Positions 11,701-24,382 of a stretch of DNA of 64,000 bases are shown piece by piece; position 1 is the stretch's first letter; each line of letters opens with the position of its first letter. Below the pieces are notes generated by a model. That model saw only the letters and a program-made list of their open reading frames with translations, was not told the origin of the DNA and made no database searches. The translations under genes were made by a program, and so were the position numbers. This DNA comes from Blastomussa wellsi (Eukaryota > Cnidaria > Anthozoa > Scleractinia > Plerogyridae), in NCBI GenBank assembly GCA_947652115.1, contig OX393574.1:15947228-16011227 (forward strand), in the 5' to 3' direction.

Positions 11701-12191
11701 AAAGTCCAAAATTGACCATTTTGGACACTTTTGAAAATCGTATTATTCCTCAGCCCATTGAGCTTTATTCATGCGGTTTTTTGCACAGTTGAAAACTAGG
11801 ATAGTTGCTGAGTCCATCCATACCAAGTAGGCTAAGATCGGACGAGTAGTTTCTATTTTACAGCCTTCCAAAGTCGAGCTAAAATATCGGCCGATTTTGA
11901 AAAGTTTCCTATGGTCCCCCCTATGAAATCAGTCATTTTAGCCATATCCTGAGAATCGTGTGATTTCTCAGCCAATTGAGCTTTTTACAAGCGGTTTTTT
12001 GCTGAAATGAAAAGTAGGATAGCTGCTGAGTAAATCCATACAAATTAGGCTGAAATCGGAGAGGTCGAAAAAATTTCGAAATTTTGCCCTGAAAAAGTGA
12101 AAAATTGGCCATTTTGGGCATAATTGAAAATCGTGTTATTCCTCAGCCAATTGAGGTTTTTACGAGCGGTTTTTGGCCCAGATGAAAACTA
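8709..12191 (+). repeat. Intact hexamer higher-order repeat, units 16-21
   Basis: The order P*, P, P, Q, R, S* matches the hexamers at 16837 and 20320 and has the same 3,483-bp length. Starts are 8709, 9289, 9869, 10449, 11030 and 11611. Unit 18 has a private C-to-T at 10013. Confidence 0.88.
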
Positions 12192-15100
12192 GGATGGCTG
12201 CTGAGTCCATCTATACCAATTAGATCGAAATCGGAGAGGTCGAAAAAATTGGAAAACTTTCCTATGGTCCCCCCTTAGAAAAAAGTCCAAAATTGACCAT
12301 TTTGGACACTTTTGAAAATCGTATTATTCCTCAGCCCATTGAGCTTTATTCATGCGGTTTTTTGCACAGTTGAAAACTAGGATAGTTGCTGAGTCCATCC
12401 ATACCAAGTAGGCTAAGATCGGACGAGTAGTTTCTATTTTACAGCCTTCCAAAGTCGAGCTAAAATATCGGCCGATTTTGAAAAGTTTCCTATGGTCCCC
12501 CCTATGAAATCAGTCATTTTAGCCATATCCTGAGAATCGTGTGATTTCTCAGCCAATTGAGCTTTTTACAAGCGGTTTTTTGCTGAAATGAAAAGTAGGA
12601 TAGCTGCTGAGTAAATCCATACAAATTAGGCTGAAATCGGAGAGGTCGAAAAAATTTCGAAATTTTGCCCTGAAAAAGTGAAAAATTGGCCATTTTGGGC
12701 ATAATTGAAAATCGTGTTATTCCTCAGCCAATTGAGGTTTTTACGAGCGGTTTTTGGCCCAGATGAAAACTAGGATGGCTGCTGAGTCCATCTATACCAA
12801 TTAGATCGAAATCGGAGAGGTCGAAAAAATTGGAAAACTTTCCTATGGTCCCCCCTTAGAAAAAAGTCCAAAATTGACCATTTTGGACACTTTTGAAAAT
12901 CGTATTATTCCTCAGCCCATTGAGCTTTATTCATGCGGTTTTTTGCACAGTTGAAAACTAGGATAGTTGCTGAGTCCATCCATACCAAGTAGGCTAAGAT
13001 CGGACGAGTAGTTTCTATTTTACAGCCTTCCAAAGTCGAGCTAAAATATCGGCCGATTTTGAAAAGTTTCCTATGGTCCCCCCTATGAAATCAGTCATTT
13101 TAGCCATATCTGAGAATCGTGTCATTTCTCAGCCAATTGAGCTTTTTACAAGCGGTTTTTTGCTGAAATGAAAAGTAGGATAGCTGCTGAGTAAATCCAT
13201 ACAAATTAGGCTGAAATCGGAGAGGTCGAAAAAATTTCCAAATTTTGCCCTGAAAAAGTGAAAAATTGGCCATTTTGGGCATAATTGAAAATCGTGTTAT
13301 TCCTCAGCCAATTGAGGTTTTTACGAGCGGTTTTTGGCCCAGATGAAAACTAGGATGGCTGCTGAGTCCATCTATACCAATTAGATCGAAATCGGAGAGG
13401 TCGAAAAAATTGGAAAACTTTCCTATGGTCCCCCCTTAGAAAAAAGTCCAAAATTGACCATTTTGGACACTTTTGAAAATCGTATTATTCCTCAGCCCAT
13501 TGAGCTTTATTCATGCGGTTTTTTGCACAGTTGAAAACTAGGATAGTTGCTGAGTCCATCCATACCAAGTAGGCTAAGATCGGACGAGTAGTTTCTATTT
13601 TACAGCCTTCCAAAGTCGAGCTAAAATATCGGCCGATTTTGAAAAGTTTCCTATGGTCCCCCCTATGAAATCAGTCATTTTAGCCATATCTGAGAATCGT
13701 GTCATTTCTCAGCCAATTGAGCTTTTTACAAGCGGTTTTTTGCTGAAATGAAAAGTAGGATAGCTGCTGAGTAAATCCATACAAATTAGGCTGAAATCGG
13801 AGAGGTCGAAAAAATTTCCAAATTTTGCCCTGAAAAAGTGAAAAATTGGCCATTTTGGGCATAATTGAAAATCGTGTTATTCCTCAGCCAATTGAGGTTT
13901 TTACAAGCGGTTTTTGGCCCAGATGAAAACTAGGATGGCTGCTGAGTCCATCTATACCAATTAGATCGAAATCGGAGAGGTCGAAAAAATTGGAAAACTT
14001 TCCTATGGTCCCCCCTTAGAAAAAAGTCCAAAATTGACCATTTTGGACACTTTTGAAAATCGTATTATTCCTCAGCCCATTGAGCTTTATTCATGCGGTT
14101 TTTTGCACAGTTGAAAACTAGGATAGTTGCTGAGTCCATCCATACCAAGTAGGCTAAGATCGGACGAGTAGTTTCTATTTTACAGCCTTCCAAAGTCGAG
14201 CTAAAATATCGGCCGATTTTGAAAAGTTTCCTATGGTCCCCCCTATGAAATCAGTCATTTTAGCCATATCTGAGAATCGTGTCATTTCTCAGCCAATTGA
14301 GCTTTTTACAAGCGGTTTTTTGCTGAAATGAAAAGTAGGATAGCTGCTGAGTAAATCCATACAAATTAGGCTGAAATCGGAGAGGTCGAAAAAATTTCCA
14401 AATTTTGCCCTGAAAAAGTGAAAAATTGGCCATTTTGGGCATAATTGAAAATCGTGTTATTCCTCAGCCAATTGAGGTTTTTACAAGCGGTTTTTGGCCC
14501 AGATGAAAACTAGGATGGCTGCTGAGTCCATCTATACCAATTAGATCGAAATCGGAGAGGTCGAAAAAATTGGAAAACTTTCCTATGGTCCCCCCTTAGA
14601 AAAAAGTCCAAAATTGACCATTTTGGACACTTTTGAAAATCGTATTATTCCTCAGCCCATTGAGCTTTATTCATGCGGTTTTTTGCACAGTTGAAAACTA
14701 GGATAGTTGCTGAGTCCATCCATACCAAGTAGGCTAAGATCGGACGAGTAGTTTCTATTTTACAGCCTTCCAAAGTCGAGCTAAAATATCGGCCGATTTT
14801 GAAAAGTTTCCTATGGTCCCCCCTATGAAATCAGTCATTTTAGCCATATCCTGAGAATCGTGTCATTTCTCAGCCAATTGAGCTTTTTACAAGCGGTTTT
14901 TTGCTGAAATGAAAAGTAGGATAGCTGCTGAGTAAATCCATACAAATTAGGCTGAAATCGGAGAGGTCGAAAAAATTTCCAAATTTTGCCCTGAAAAAGT
15001 GAAAAATTGGCCATTTTGGGCATAATTGAAAATCGTGTTATTCCTCAGCCAATTGAGGTTTTTACAAGCGGTTTTTGGCCCAGATGAAAACTAGGATGGC

Positions 15101-16836
15101 TGCTGAGTCCATCTATACCAATTAGATCGAAATCGGAGAGGTCGAAAAAATTGGAAAACTTTCCTATGGTCCCCCCTTAGAAAAAAGTCCAAAATTGACC
15201 ATTTTGGACACTTTTGAAAATCGTATTATTCCTCAGCCCATTGAGCTTTATTCATGCGGTTTTTTGCACAGTTGAAAACTAGGATAGTTGCTGAGTCCAT
15301 CCATACCAAGTAGGCTAAGATCGGACGAGTAGTTTCTATTTTACAGCCTTCCAAAGTCGAGCTAAAATATCGGCCGATTTTGAAAAGTTTCCTATGGTCC
15401 CCCCTATGAAATCAGTCATTTTAGCCATATCCTGAGAATCGTGTCATTTCTCAGCCAATTGAGCTTTTTACAAGCGGTTTTTTGCTGAAATGAAAAGTAG
15501 GATAGCTGCTGAGTAAATCCATACAAATTAGGCTGAAATCGGAGAGGTCGAAAAAATTTCCAAATTTTGCCCTGAAAAAGTGAAAAATTGGCCATTTTGG
15601 GCATAATTGAAAATCGTGTTATTCCTCAGCCAATTGAGGTTTTTACAAGCGGTTTTTGGCCCAGATGAAAACTAGGATGGCTGCTGAGTCCATCTATACC
15701 AATTAGATCGAAATCGGAGAGGTCGAAAAAATTGGAAAACTTTCCTATGGTCCCCCCTTAGAAAAAAGTCCAAAATTGACCATTTTGGACACTTTTGAAA
15801 ATCGTATTATTCCTCAGCCCATTGAGCTTTATTCATGCGGTTTTTTGCACAGTTGAAAACTAGGATAGTTGCTGAGTCCATCCATACCAAGTAGGCTAAG
15901 ATCGGACGAGTAGTTTCTATTTTACAGCCTTCCAAAGTCGAGCTAAAATATCGGCCGATTTTGAAAAGTTTCCTATGGTCCCCCCTATGAAATCAGTCAT
16001 TTTAGCCATATCCTGAGAATCGTGTCATTTCTCAGCCAATTGAGCTTTTTACAAGCGGTTTTTTGCTGAAATGAAAAGTAGGATAGCTGCTGAGTAAATC
16101 CATACAAATTAGGCTGAAATCGGAGAGGTCGAAAAAATTTCCAAATTTTGCCCTGAAAAAGTGAAAAATTGGCCATTTTGGGCATAATTGAAAATCGTGT
16201 TATTCCTCAGCCAATTGAGGTTTTTACAAGCGGTTTTTGGCCCAGATGAAAACTAGGATGGCTGCTGAGTCCATCTATACCAATTAGATCGAAATCGGAG
16301 AGGTCGAAAAAATTGGAAAACTTTCCTATGGTCCCCCCTTAGAAAAAAGTCCAAAATTGACCATTTTGGACACTTTTGAAAATCGTATTATTCCTCAGCC
16401 CATTGAGCTTTATTCATGCGGTTTTTTGCACAGTTGAAAACTAGGATAGTTGCTGAGTCCATCCATACCAAGTAGGCTAAGATCGGACGAGTAGTTTCTA
16501 TTTTACAGCCTTCCAAAGTCGAGCTAAAATATCGGCCGATTTTGAAAAGTTTCCTATGGTCCCCCCTATGAAATCAGTCATTTTAGCCATATCCTGAGAA
16601 TCGTGTGATTTCTCAGCCAATTGAGCTTTTTACAAGCGGTTTTTTGCTGAAATGAAAAGTAGGATAGCTGCTGAGTAAATCCATACAAATTAGGCTGAAA
16701 TCGGAGAGGTCGAAAAAATTTCGAAATTTTGCCCTGAAAAAGTGAAAAATTGGCCATTTTGGGCATAATTGAAAATCGTGTTATTCCTCAGCCAATTGAG
16801 GTTTTTACGAGCGGTTTTTGGCCCAGATGAAAACTA
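12192..16836 (+). repeat. Units 22-29: extra S*, then P*, P, P, Q, Q, Q, S*
   Basis: Unit 22 (12192-12772) is a second consecutive S*, a one-unit duplication of the preceding unit's type. Units 23-29 (starts 12773, 13353, 13933, 14513, 15094, 15675 and 16256) are a seven-unit version of the core in which R is missing and Q is tripled. Confidence 0.83.
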
Positions 16837-19800
16837 GGATGGCTGCTGAGTCCATCTATACCAATTAGATCGAAATCGGAGAGGTCGAAAAAATTGGAAA
16901 ACTTTCCTATGGTCCCCCCTTAGAAAAAAGTCCAAAATTGACCATTTTGGACACTTTTGAAAATCGTATTATTCCTCAGCCCATTGAGCTTTATTCATGC
17001 GGTTTTTTGCACAGTTGAAAACTAGGATAGTTGCTGAGTCCATCCATACCAAGTAGGCTAAGATCGGACGAGTAGTTTCTATTTTACAGCCTTCCAAAGT
17101 CGAGCTAAAATATCGGCCGATTTTGAAAAGTTTCCTATGGTCCCCCCTATGAAATCAGTCATTTTAGCCATATCTGAGAATCGTGTCATTTCTCAGCCAA
17201 TTGAGCTTTTTACAAGCGGTTTTTTGCTGAAATGAAAAGTAGGATAGCTGCTGAGTAAATCCATACAAATTAGGCTGAAATCGGAGAGGTCGAAAAAATT
17301 TCCAAATTTTGCCCTGAAAAAGTGAAAAATTGGCCATTTTGGGCATAATTGAAAATCGTGTTATTCCTCAGCCAATTGAGGTTTTTACGAGCGGTTTTTG
17401 GCCCAGATGAAAACTAGGATGGCTGCTGAGTCCATCTATACCAATTAGATCGAAATCGGAGAGGTCGAAAAAATTGGAAAACTTTCCTATGGTCCCCCCT
17501 TAGAAAAAAGTCCAAAATTGACCATTTTGGACACTTTTGAAAATCGTATTATTCCTCAGCCCATTGAGCTTTATTCATGCGGTTTTTTGCACAGTTGAAA
17601 ACTAGGATAGTTGCTGAGTCCATCCATACCAAGTAGGCTAAGATCGGACGAGTAGTTTCTATTTTACAGCCTTCCAAAGTCGAGCTAAAATATCGGCCGA
17701 TTTTGAAAAGTTTCCTATGGTCCCCCCTATGAAATCAGTCATTTTAGCCATATCTGAGAATCGTGTCATTTCTCAGCCAATTGAGCTTTTTACAAGCGGT
17801 TTTTTGCTGAAATGAAAAGTAGGATAGCTGCTGAGTAAATCCATACAAATTAGGCTGAAATCGGAGAGGTCGAAAAAATTTCCAAATTTTGCCCTGAAAA
17901 AGTGAAAAATTGGCCATTTTGGGCATAATTGAAAATCGTGTTATTCCTCAGCCAATTGAGGTTTTTACAAGCGGTTTTTGGCCCAGATGAAAACTAGGAT
18001 GGCTGCTGAGTCCATCTATACCAATTAGATCGAAATCGGAGAGGTCGAAAAAATTGGAAAACTTTCCTATGGTCCCCCCTTAGAAAAAAGTCCAAAATTG
18101 ACCATTTTGGACACTTTTGAAAATCGTATTATTCCTCAGCCCATTGAGCTTTATTCATGCGGTTTTTTGCACAGTTGAAAACTAGGATAGTTGCTGAGTC
18201 CATCCATACCAAGTAGGCTAAGATCGGACGAGTAGTTTCTATTTTACAGCCTTCCAAAGTCGAGCTAAAATATCGGCCGATTTTGAAAAGTTTCCTATGG
18301 TCCCCCCTATGAAATCAGTCATTTTAGCCATATCTGAGAATCGTGTCATTTCTCAGCCAATTGAGCTTTTTACAAGCGGTTTTTTGCTGAAATGAAAAGT
18401 AGGATAGCTGCTGAGTAAATCCATACAAATTAGGCTGAAATCGGAGAGGTCGAAAAAATTTCCAAATTTTGCCCTGAAAAAGTGAAAAATTGGCCATTTT
18501 GGGCATAATTGAAAATCGTGTTATTCCTCAGCCAATTGAGGTTTTTACAAGCGGTTTTTGGCCCAGATGAAAACTAGGATGGCTGCTGAGTCCATCTATA
18601 CCAATTAGATCGAAATCGGAGAGGTCGAAAAAATTGGAAAACTTTCCTATGGTCCCCCCTTAGAAAAAAGTCCAAAATTGACCATTTTGGACACTTTTGA
18701 AAATCGTATTATTCCTCAGCCCATTGAGCTTTATTCATGCGGTTTTTTGCACAGTTAAAAACTAGGATAGTTGCTGAGTCCATCCATACCAAGTAGGCTA
18801 AGATCGGACGAGTAGTTTCTATTTTACAGCCTTCCAAAGTCGAGCTAAAATATCGGCCGATTTTGAAAAGTTTCCTATGGTCCCCCCTATGAAATCAGTC
18901 ATTTTAGCCATATCCTGAGAATCGTGTCATTTCTCAGCCAATTGAGCTTTTTACAAGCGGTTTTTTGCTGAAATGAAAAGTAGGATAGCTGCTGAGTAAA
19001 TCCATACAAATTAGGCTGAAATCGGAGAGGTCGAAAAAATTTCCAAATTTTGCCCTGAAAAAGTGAAAAATTGGCCATTTTGGGCATAATTGAAAATCGT
19101 GTTATTCCTCAGCCAATTGAGGTTTTTACAAGCGGTTTTTGGCCCAGATGAAAACTAGGATGGCTGCTGAGTCCATCTATACCAATTAGATCGAAATCGG
19201 AGAGGTCGAAAAAATTGGAAAACTTTCCTATGGTCCCCCCTTAGAAAAAAGTCCAAAATTGACCATTTTGGACACTTTTGAAAATCGTATTATTCCTCAG
19301 CCCATTGAGCTTTATTCATGCGGTTTTTTGCACAGTTGAAAACTAGGATAGTTGCTGAGTCCATCCATACCAAGTAGGCTAAGATCGGACGAGTAGTTTC
19401 TATTTTACAGCCTTCCAAAGTCGAGCTAAAATATCGGCCGATTTTGAAAAGTTTCCTATGGTCCCCCCTATGAAATCAGTCATTTTAGCCATATCCTGAG
19501 AATCGTGTGATTTCTCAGCCAATTGAGCTTTTTACAAGCGGTTTTTTGCTGAAATGAAAAGTAGGATAGCTGCTGAGTAAATCCATACAAATTAGGCTGA
19601 AATCGGAGAGGTCGAAAAAATTTCCAAATTTTGCCCTGAAAAAGTGAAAAATTGGCCATTTTGGGCATAATTGAAAATCGTGTTATTCCTCAGCCAATTG
19701 AGGTTTTTACAAGCGGTTTTTGGCCCAGATGAAAACTAGGATGGCTGCTGAGTCCATCTATACCAATTAGATCGAAATCGGAGAGGTCGAAAAAATTGGA

Positions 19801-20319
19801 AAACTTTCCTATGGTCCCCCCTTAGAAAAAAGTCCAAAATTGACCATTTTGGACACTTTTGAAAATCGTATTATTCCTCAGCCCATTGAGCTTTATTCAT
19901 GCGGTTTTTTGCACAGTTGAAAACTAGGATAGTTGCTGAGTCCATCCATACCAAGTAGGCTAAGATCGGACGAGTAGTTTCTATTTTACAGCCTTCCAAA
20001 GTCGAGCTAAAATATCGGCCGATTTTGAAAAGTTTCCTATGGTCCCCCCTATGAAATCAGTCATTTTAGCCATATCCTGAGAATCGTGTGATTTCTCAGC
20101 CAATTGAGCTTTTTACAAGCGGTTTTTTGCTGAAATGAAAAGTAGGATAGCTGCTGAGTAAATCCATACAAATTAGGCTGAAATCGGAGAGGTCGAAAAA
20201 ATTTCGAAATTTTGCCCTGAAAAAGTGAAAAATTGGCCATTTTGGGCATAATTGAAAATCGTGTTATTCCTCAGCCAATTGAGGTTTTTACGAGCGGTTT
20301 TTGGCCCAGATGAAAACTA
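16837..20319 (+). repeat. Intact hexamer higher-order repeat, units 30-35
   Basis: P*, P, P, Q, R, S* with starts 16837, 17417, 17997, 18577, 19158 and 19739, total 3,483 bp. The next block repeats it exactly in type order and length. The only difference from that block that I saw within this copy is G-to-A at 18757 in unit 33. Confidence 0.92.
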
Positions 20320-23300
20320 GGATGGCTGCTGAGTCCATCTATACCAATTAGATCGAAATCGGAGAGGTCGAAAAAATTGGAAAACTTTCCTATGGTCCCC
20401 CCTTAGAAAAAAGTCCAAAATTGACCATTTTGGACACTTTTGAAAATCGTATTATTCCTCAGCCCATTGAGCTTTATTCATGCGGTTTTTTGCACAGTTG
20501 AAAACTAGGATAGTTGCTGAGTCCATCCATACCAAGTAGGCTAAGATCGGACGAGTAGTTTCTATTTTACAGCCTTCCAAAGTCGAGCTAAAATATCGGC
20601 CGATTTTGAAAAGTTTCCTATGGTCCCCCCTATGAAATCAGTCATTTTAGCCATATCTGAGAATCGTGTCATTTCTCAGCCAATTGAGCTTTTTACAAGC
20701 GGTTTTTTGCTGAAATGAAAAGTAGGATAGCTGCTGAGTAAATCCATACAAATTAGGCTGAAATCGGAGAGGTCGAAAAAATTTCCAAATTTTGCCCTGA
20801 AAAAGTGAAAAATTGGCCATTTTGGGCATAATTGAAAATCGTGTTATTCCTCAGCCAATTGAGGTTTTTACGAGCGGTTTTTGGCCCAGATGAAAACTAG
20901 GATGGCTGCTGAGTCCATCTATACCAATTAGATCGAAATCGGAGAGGTCGAAAAAATTGGAAAACTTTCCTATGGTCCCCCCTTAGAAAAAAGTCCAAAA
21001 TTGACCATTTTGGACACTTTTGAAAATCGTATTATTCCTCAGCCCATTGAGCTTTATTCATGCGGTTTTTTGCACAGTTGAAAACTAGGATAGTTGCTGA
21101 GTCCATCCATACCAAGTAGGCTAAGATCGGACGAGTAGTTTCTATTTTACAGCCTTCCAAAGTCGAGCTAAAATATCGGCCGATTTTGAAAAGTTTCCTA
21201 TGGTCCCCCCTATGAAATCAGTCATTTTAGCCATATCTGAGAATCGTGTCATTTCTCAGCCAATTGAGCTTTTTACAAGCGGTTTTTTGCTGAAATGAAA
21301 AGTAGGATAGCTGCTGAGTAAATCCATACAAATTAGGCTGAAATCGGAGAGGTCGAAAAAATTTCCAAATTTTGCCCTGAAAAAGTGAAAAATTGGCCAT
21401 TTTGGGCATAATTGAAAATCGTGTTATTCCTCAGCCAATTGAGGTTTTTACAAGCGGTTTTTGGCCCAGATTAAAACTAGGATGGCTGCTGAGTCCATCT
21501 ATACCAATTAGATCGAAATCGGAGAGGTCGAAAAAATTGGAAAACTTTCCTATGGTCCCCCCTTAGAAAAAAGTCCAAAATTGACCATTTTGGACACTTT
21601 TGAAAATCGTATTATTCCTCAGCCCATTGAGCTTTATTCATGCGGTTTTTTGCACAGTTGAAAACTAGGATAGTTGCTGAGTCCATCCATACCAAGTAGG
21701 CTAAGATCGGACGAGTAGTTTCTATTTTACAGCCTTCCAAAGTCGAGCTAAAATATCGGCCGATTTTGAAAAGTTTCCTATGGTCCCCCCTATGAAATCA
21801 GTCATTTTAGCCATATCTGAGAATCGTGTCATTTCTCAGCCAATTGAGCTTTTTACAAGCGGTTTTTTGCTGAAATGAAAAGTAGGATAGCTGCTGAGTA
21901 AATCCATACAAATTAGGCTGAAATCGGAGAGGTCGAAAAAATTTCCAAATTTTGCCCTGAAAAAGTGAAAAATTGGCCATTTTGGGCATAATTGAAAATC
22001 GTGTTATTCCTCAGCCAATTGAGGTTTTTACAAGCGGTTTTTGGCCCAGATGAAAACTAGGATGGCTGCTGAGTCCATCTATACCAATTAGATCGAAATC
22101 GGAGAGGTCGAAAAAATTGGAAAACTTTCCTATGGTCCCCCCTTAGAAAAAAGTCCAAAATTGACCATTTTGGACACTTTTGAAAATCGTATTATTCCTC
22201 AGCCCATTGAGCTTTATTCATGCGGTTTTTTGCACAGTTGAAAACTAGGATAGTTGCTGAGTCCATCCATACCAAGTAGGCTAAGATCGGACGAGTAGTT
22301 TCTATTTTACAGCCTTCCAAAGTCGAGCTAAAATATCGGCCGATTTTGAAAAGTTTCCTATGGTCCCCCCTATGAAATCAGTCATTTTAGCCATATCCTG
22401 AGAATCGTGTCATTTCTCAGCCAATTGAGCTTTTTACAAGCGGTTTTTTGCTGAAATGAAAAGTAGGATAGCTGCTGAGTAAATCCATACAAATTAGGCT
22501 GAAATCGGAGAGGTCGAAAAAATTTCCAAATTTTGCCCTGAAAAAGTGAAAAATTGGCCATTTTGGGCATAATTGAAAATCGTGTTATTCCTCAGCCAAT
22601 TGAGGTTTTTACAAGCGGTTTTTGGCCCAGATGAAAACTAGGATGGCTGCTGAGTCCATCTATACCAATTAGATCGAAATCGGAGAGGTCGAAAAAATTG
22701 GAAAACTTTCCTATGGTCCCCCCTTAGAAAAAAGTCCAAAATTGACCATTTTGGACACTTTTGAAAATCGTATTATTCCTCAGCCCATTGAGCTTTATTC
22801 ATGCGGTTTTTTGCACAGTTGAAAACTAGGATAGTTGCTGAGTCCATCCATACCAAGTAGGCTAAGATCGGACGAGTAGTTTCTATTTTACAGCCTTCCA
22901 AAGTCGAGCTAAAATATCGGCCGATTTTGAAAAGTTTCCTATGGTCCCCCCTATGAAATCAGTCATTTTAGCCATATCCTGAGAATCGTGTGATTTCTCA
23001 GCCAATTGAGCTTTTTACAAGCGGTTTTTTGCTGAAATGAAAAGTAGGATAGCTGCTGAGTAAATCCATACAAATTAGGCTGAAATCGGAGAGGTCGAAA
23101 AAATTTCCAAATTTTGCCCTGAAAAAGTGAAAAATTGGCCATTTTGGGCATAATTGAAAATCGTGTTATTCCTCAGCCAATTGAGGTTTTTACAAGCGGT
23201 TTTTGGCCCAGATGAAAACTAGGATGGCTGCTGAGTCCATCTATACCAATTAGATCGAAATCGGAGAGGTCCAAAAAATTGGAAAACTTTCCTATGGTCC

Positions 23301-23802
23301 CCCCTTAGAAAAAAGTCCAAAATTGACCATTTTGGACACTTTTGAAAATCGTATTATTCCTCAGCCCATTGAGCTTTATTCATGCGGTTTTTTGCACAGT
23401 TGAAAACTAGGATAGTTGCTGAGTCCATCCATACCAAGTAGGCTAAGATCGGACGAGTAGTTTCTATTTTACAGCCTTCCAAAGTCGAGCTAAAATATCG
23501 GCCGATTTTGAAAAGTTTCCTATGGTCCCCCCTATGAAATCAGTCATTTTAGCCATATCCTGAGAATCGTGTGATTTCTCAGCCAATTGAGCTTTTTACA
23601 AGCGGTTTTTTGCTGAAATGAAAAGTAGGATAGCTGCTGAGTAAATCCATACAAATTAGGCTGAAATCGGAGAGGTCGAAAAAATTTCGAAATTTTGCCC
23701 TGAAAAAGTGAAAAATTGGCCATTTTGGGCATAATTGAAAATCGTGTTATTCCTCAGCCAATTGAGGTTTTTACGAGCGGTTTTTGGCCCAGATGAAAAC
23801 TA
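20320..23802 (+). repeat. Intact hexamer higher-order repeat, units 36-41
   Basis: Starts are 20320, 20900, 21480, 22060, 22641 and 23222, again 3,483 bp and the same six types in order. Private changes seen are G-to-T at 21472 and G-to-C at 23272. The pattern continues for four more units (P*, P, P, Q; 23803-26123) before it breaks. Confidence 0.92.
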
Positions 23803-24382
23803 GGATGGCTGCTGAGTCCATCTATACCAATTAGATCGAAATCGGAGAGGTCGAAAAAATTGGAAAACTTTCCTATGGTCCCCCCTTAGAAAAAAGTCCA
23901 AAATTGACCATTTTGGACACTTTTGAAAATCGTATTATTCCTCAGCCCATTGAGCTTTATTCATGCGGTTTTTTGCACAGTTGAAAACTAGGATAGTTGC
24001 TGAGTCCATCCATACCAAGTAGGCTAAGATCGGACGAGTAGTTTCTATTTTACAGCCTTCCAAAGTCGAGCTAAAATATCGGCCGATTTTGAAAAGTTTC
24101 CTATGGTCCCCCCTATGAAATCAGTCATTTTAGCCATATCTGAGAATCGTGTCATTTCTCAGCCAATTGAGCTTTTTACAAGCGGTTTTTTGCTGAAATG
24201 AAAAGTAGGATAGCTGCTGAGTAAATCCATACAAATTAGGCTGAAATCGGAGAGGTCGAAAAAATTTCCAAATTTTGCCCTGAAAAAGTGAAAAATTGGC
24301 CATTTTGGGCATAATTGAAAATCGTGTTATTCCTCAGCCAATTGAGGTTTTTACGAGCGGTTTTTGGCCCAGATGAAAACTA
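23803..24382 (+). repeat. Unit 42, type P*, left neighbour of the large duplication
   Basis: It continues the hexamer phase from 23802. Its 553G is the same state found at the end of unit 54, immediately before the second duplication copy, which fits unit 54 being a Q/P* crossover hybrid. Confidence 0.85.
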
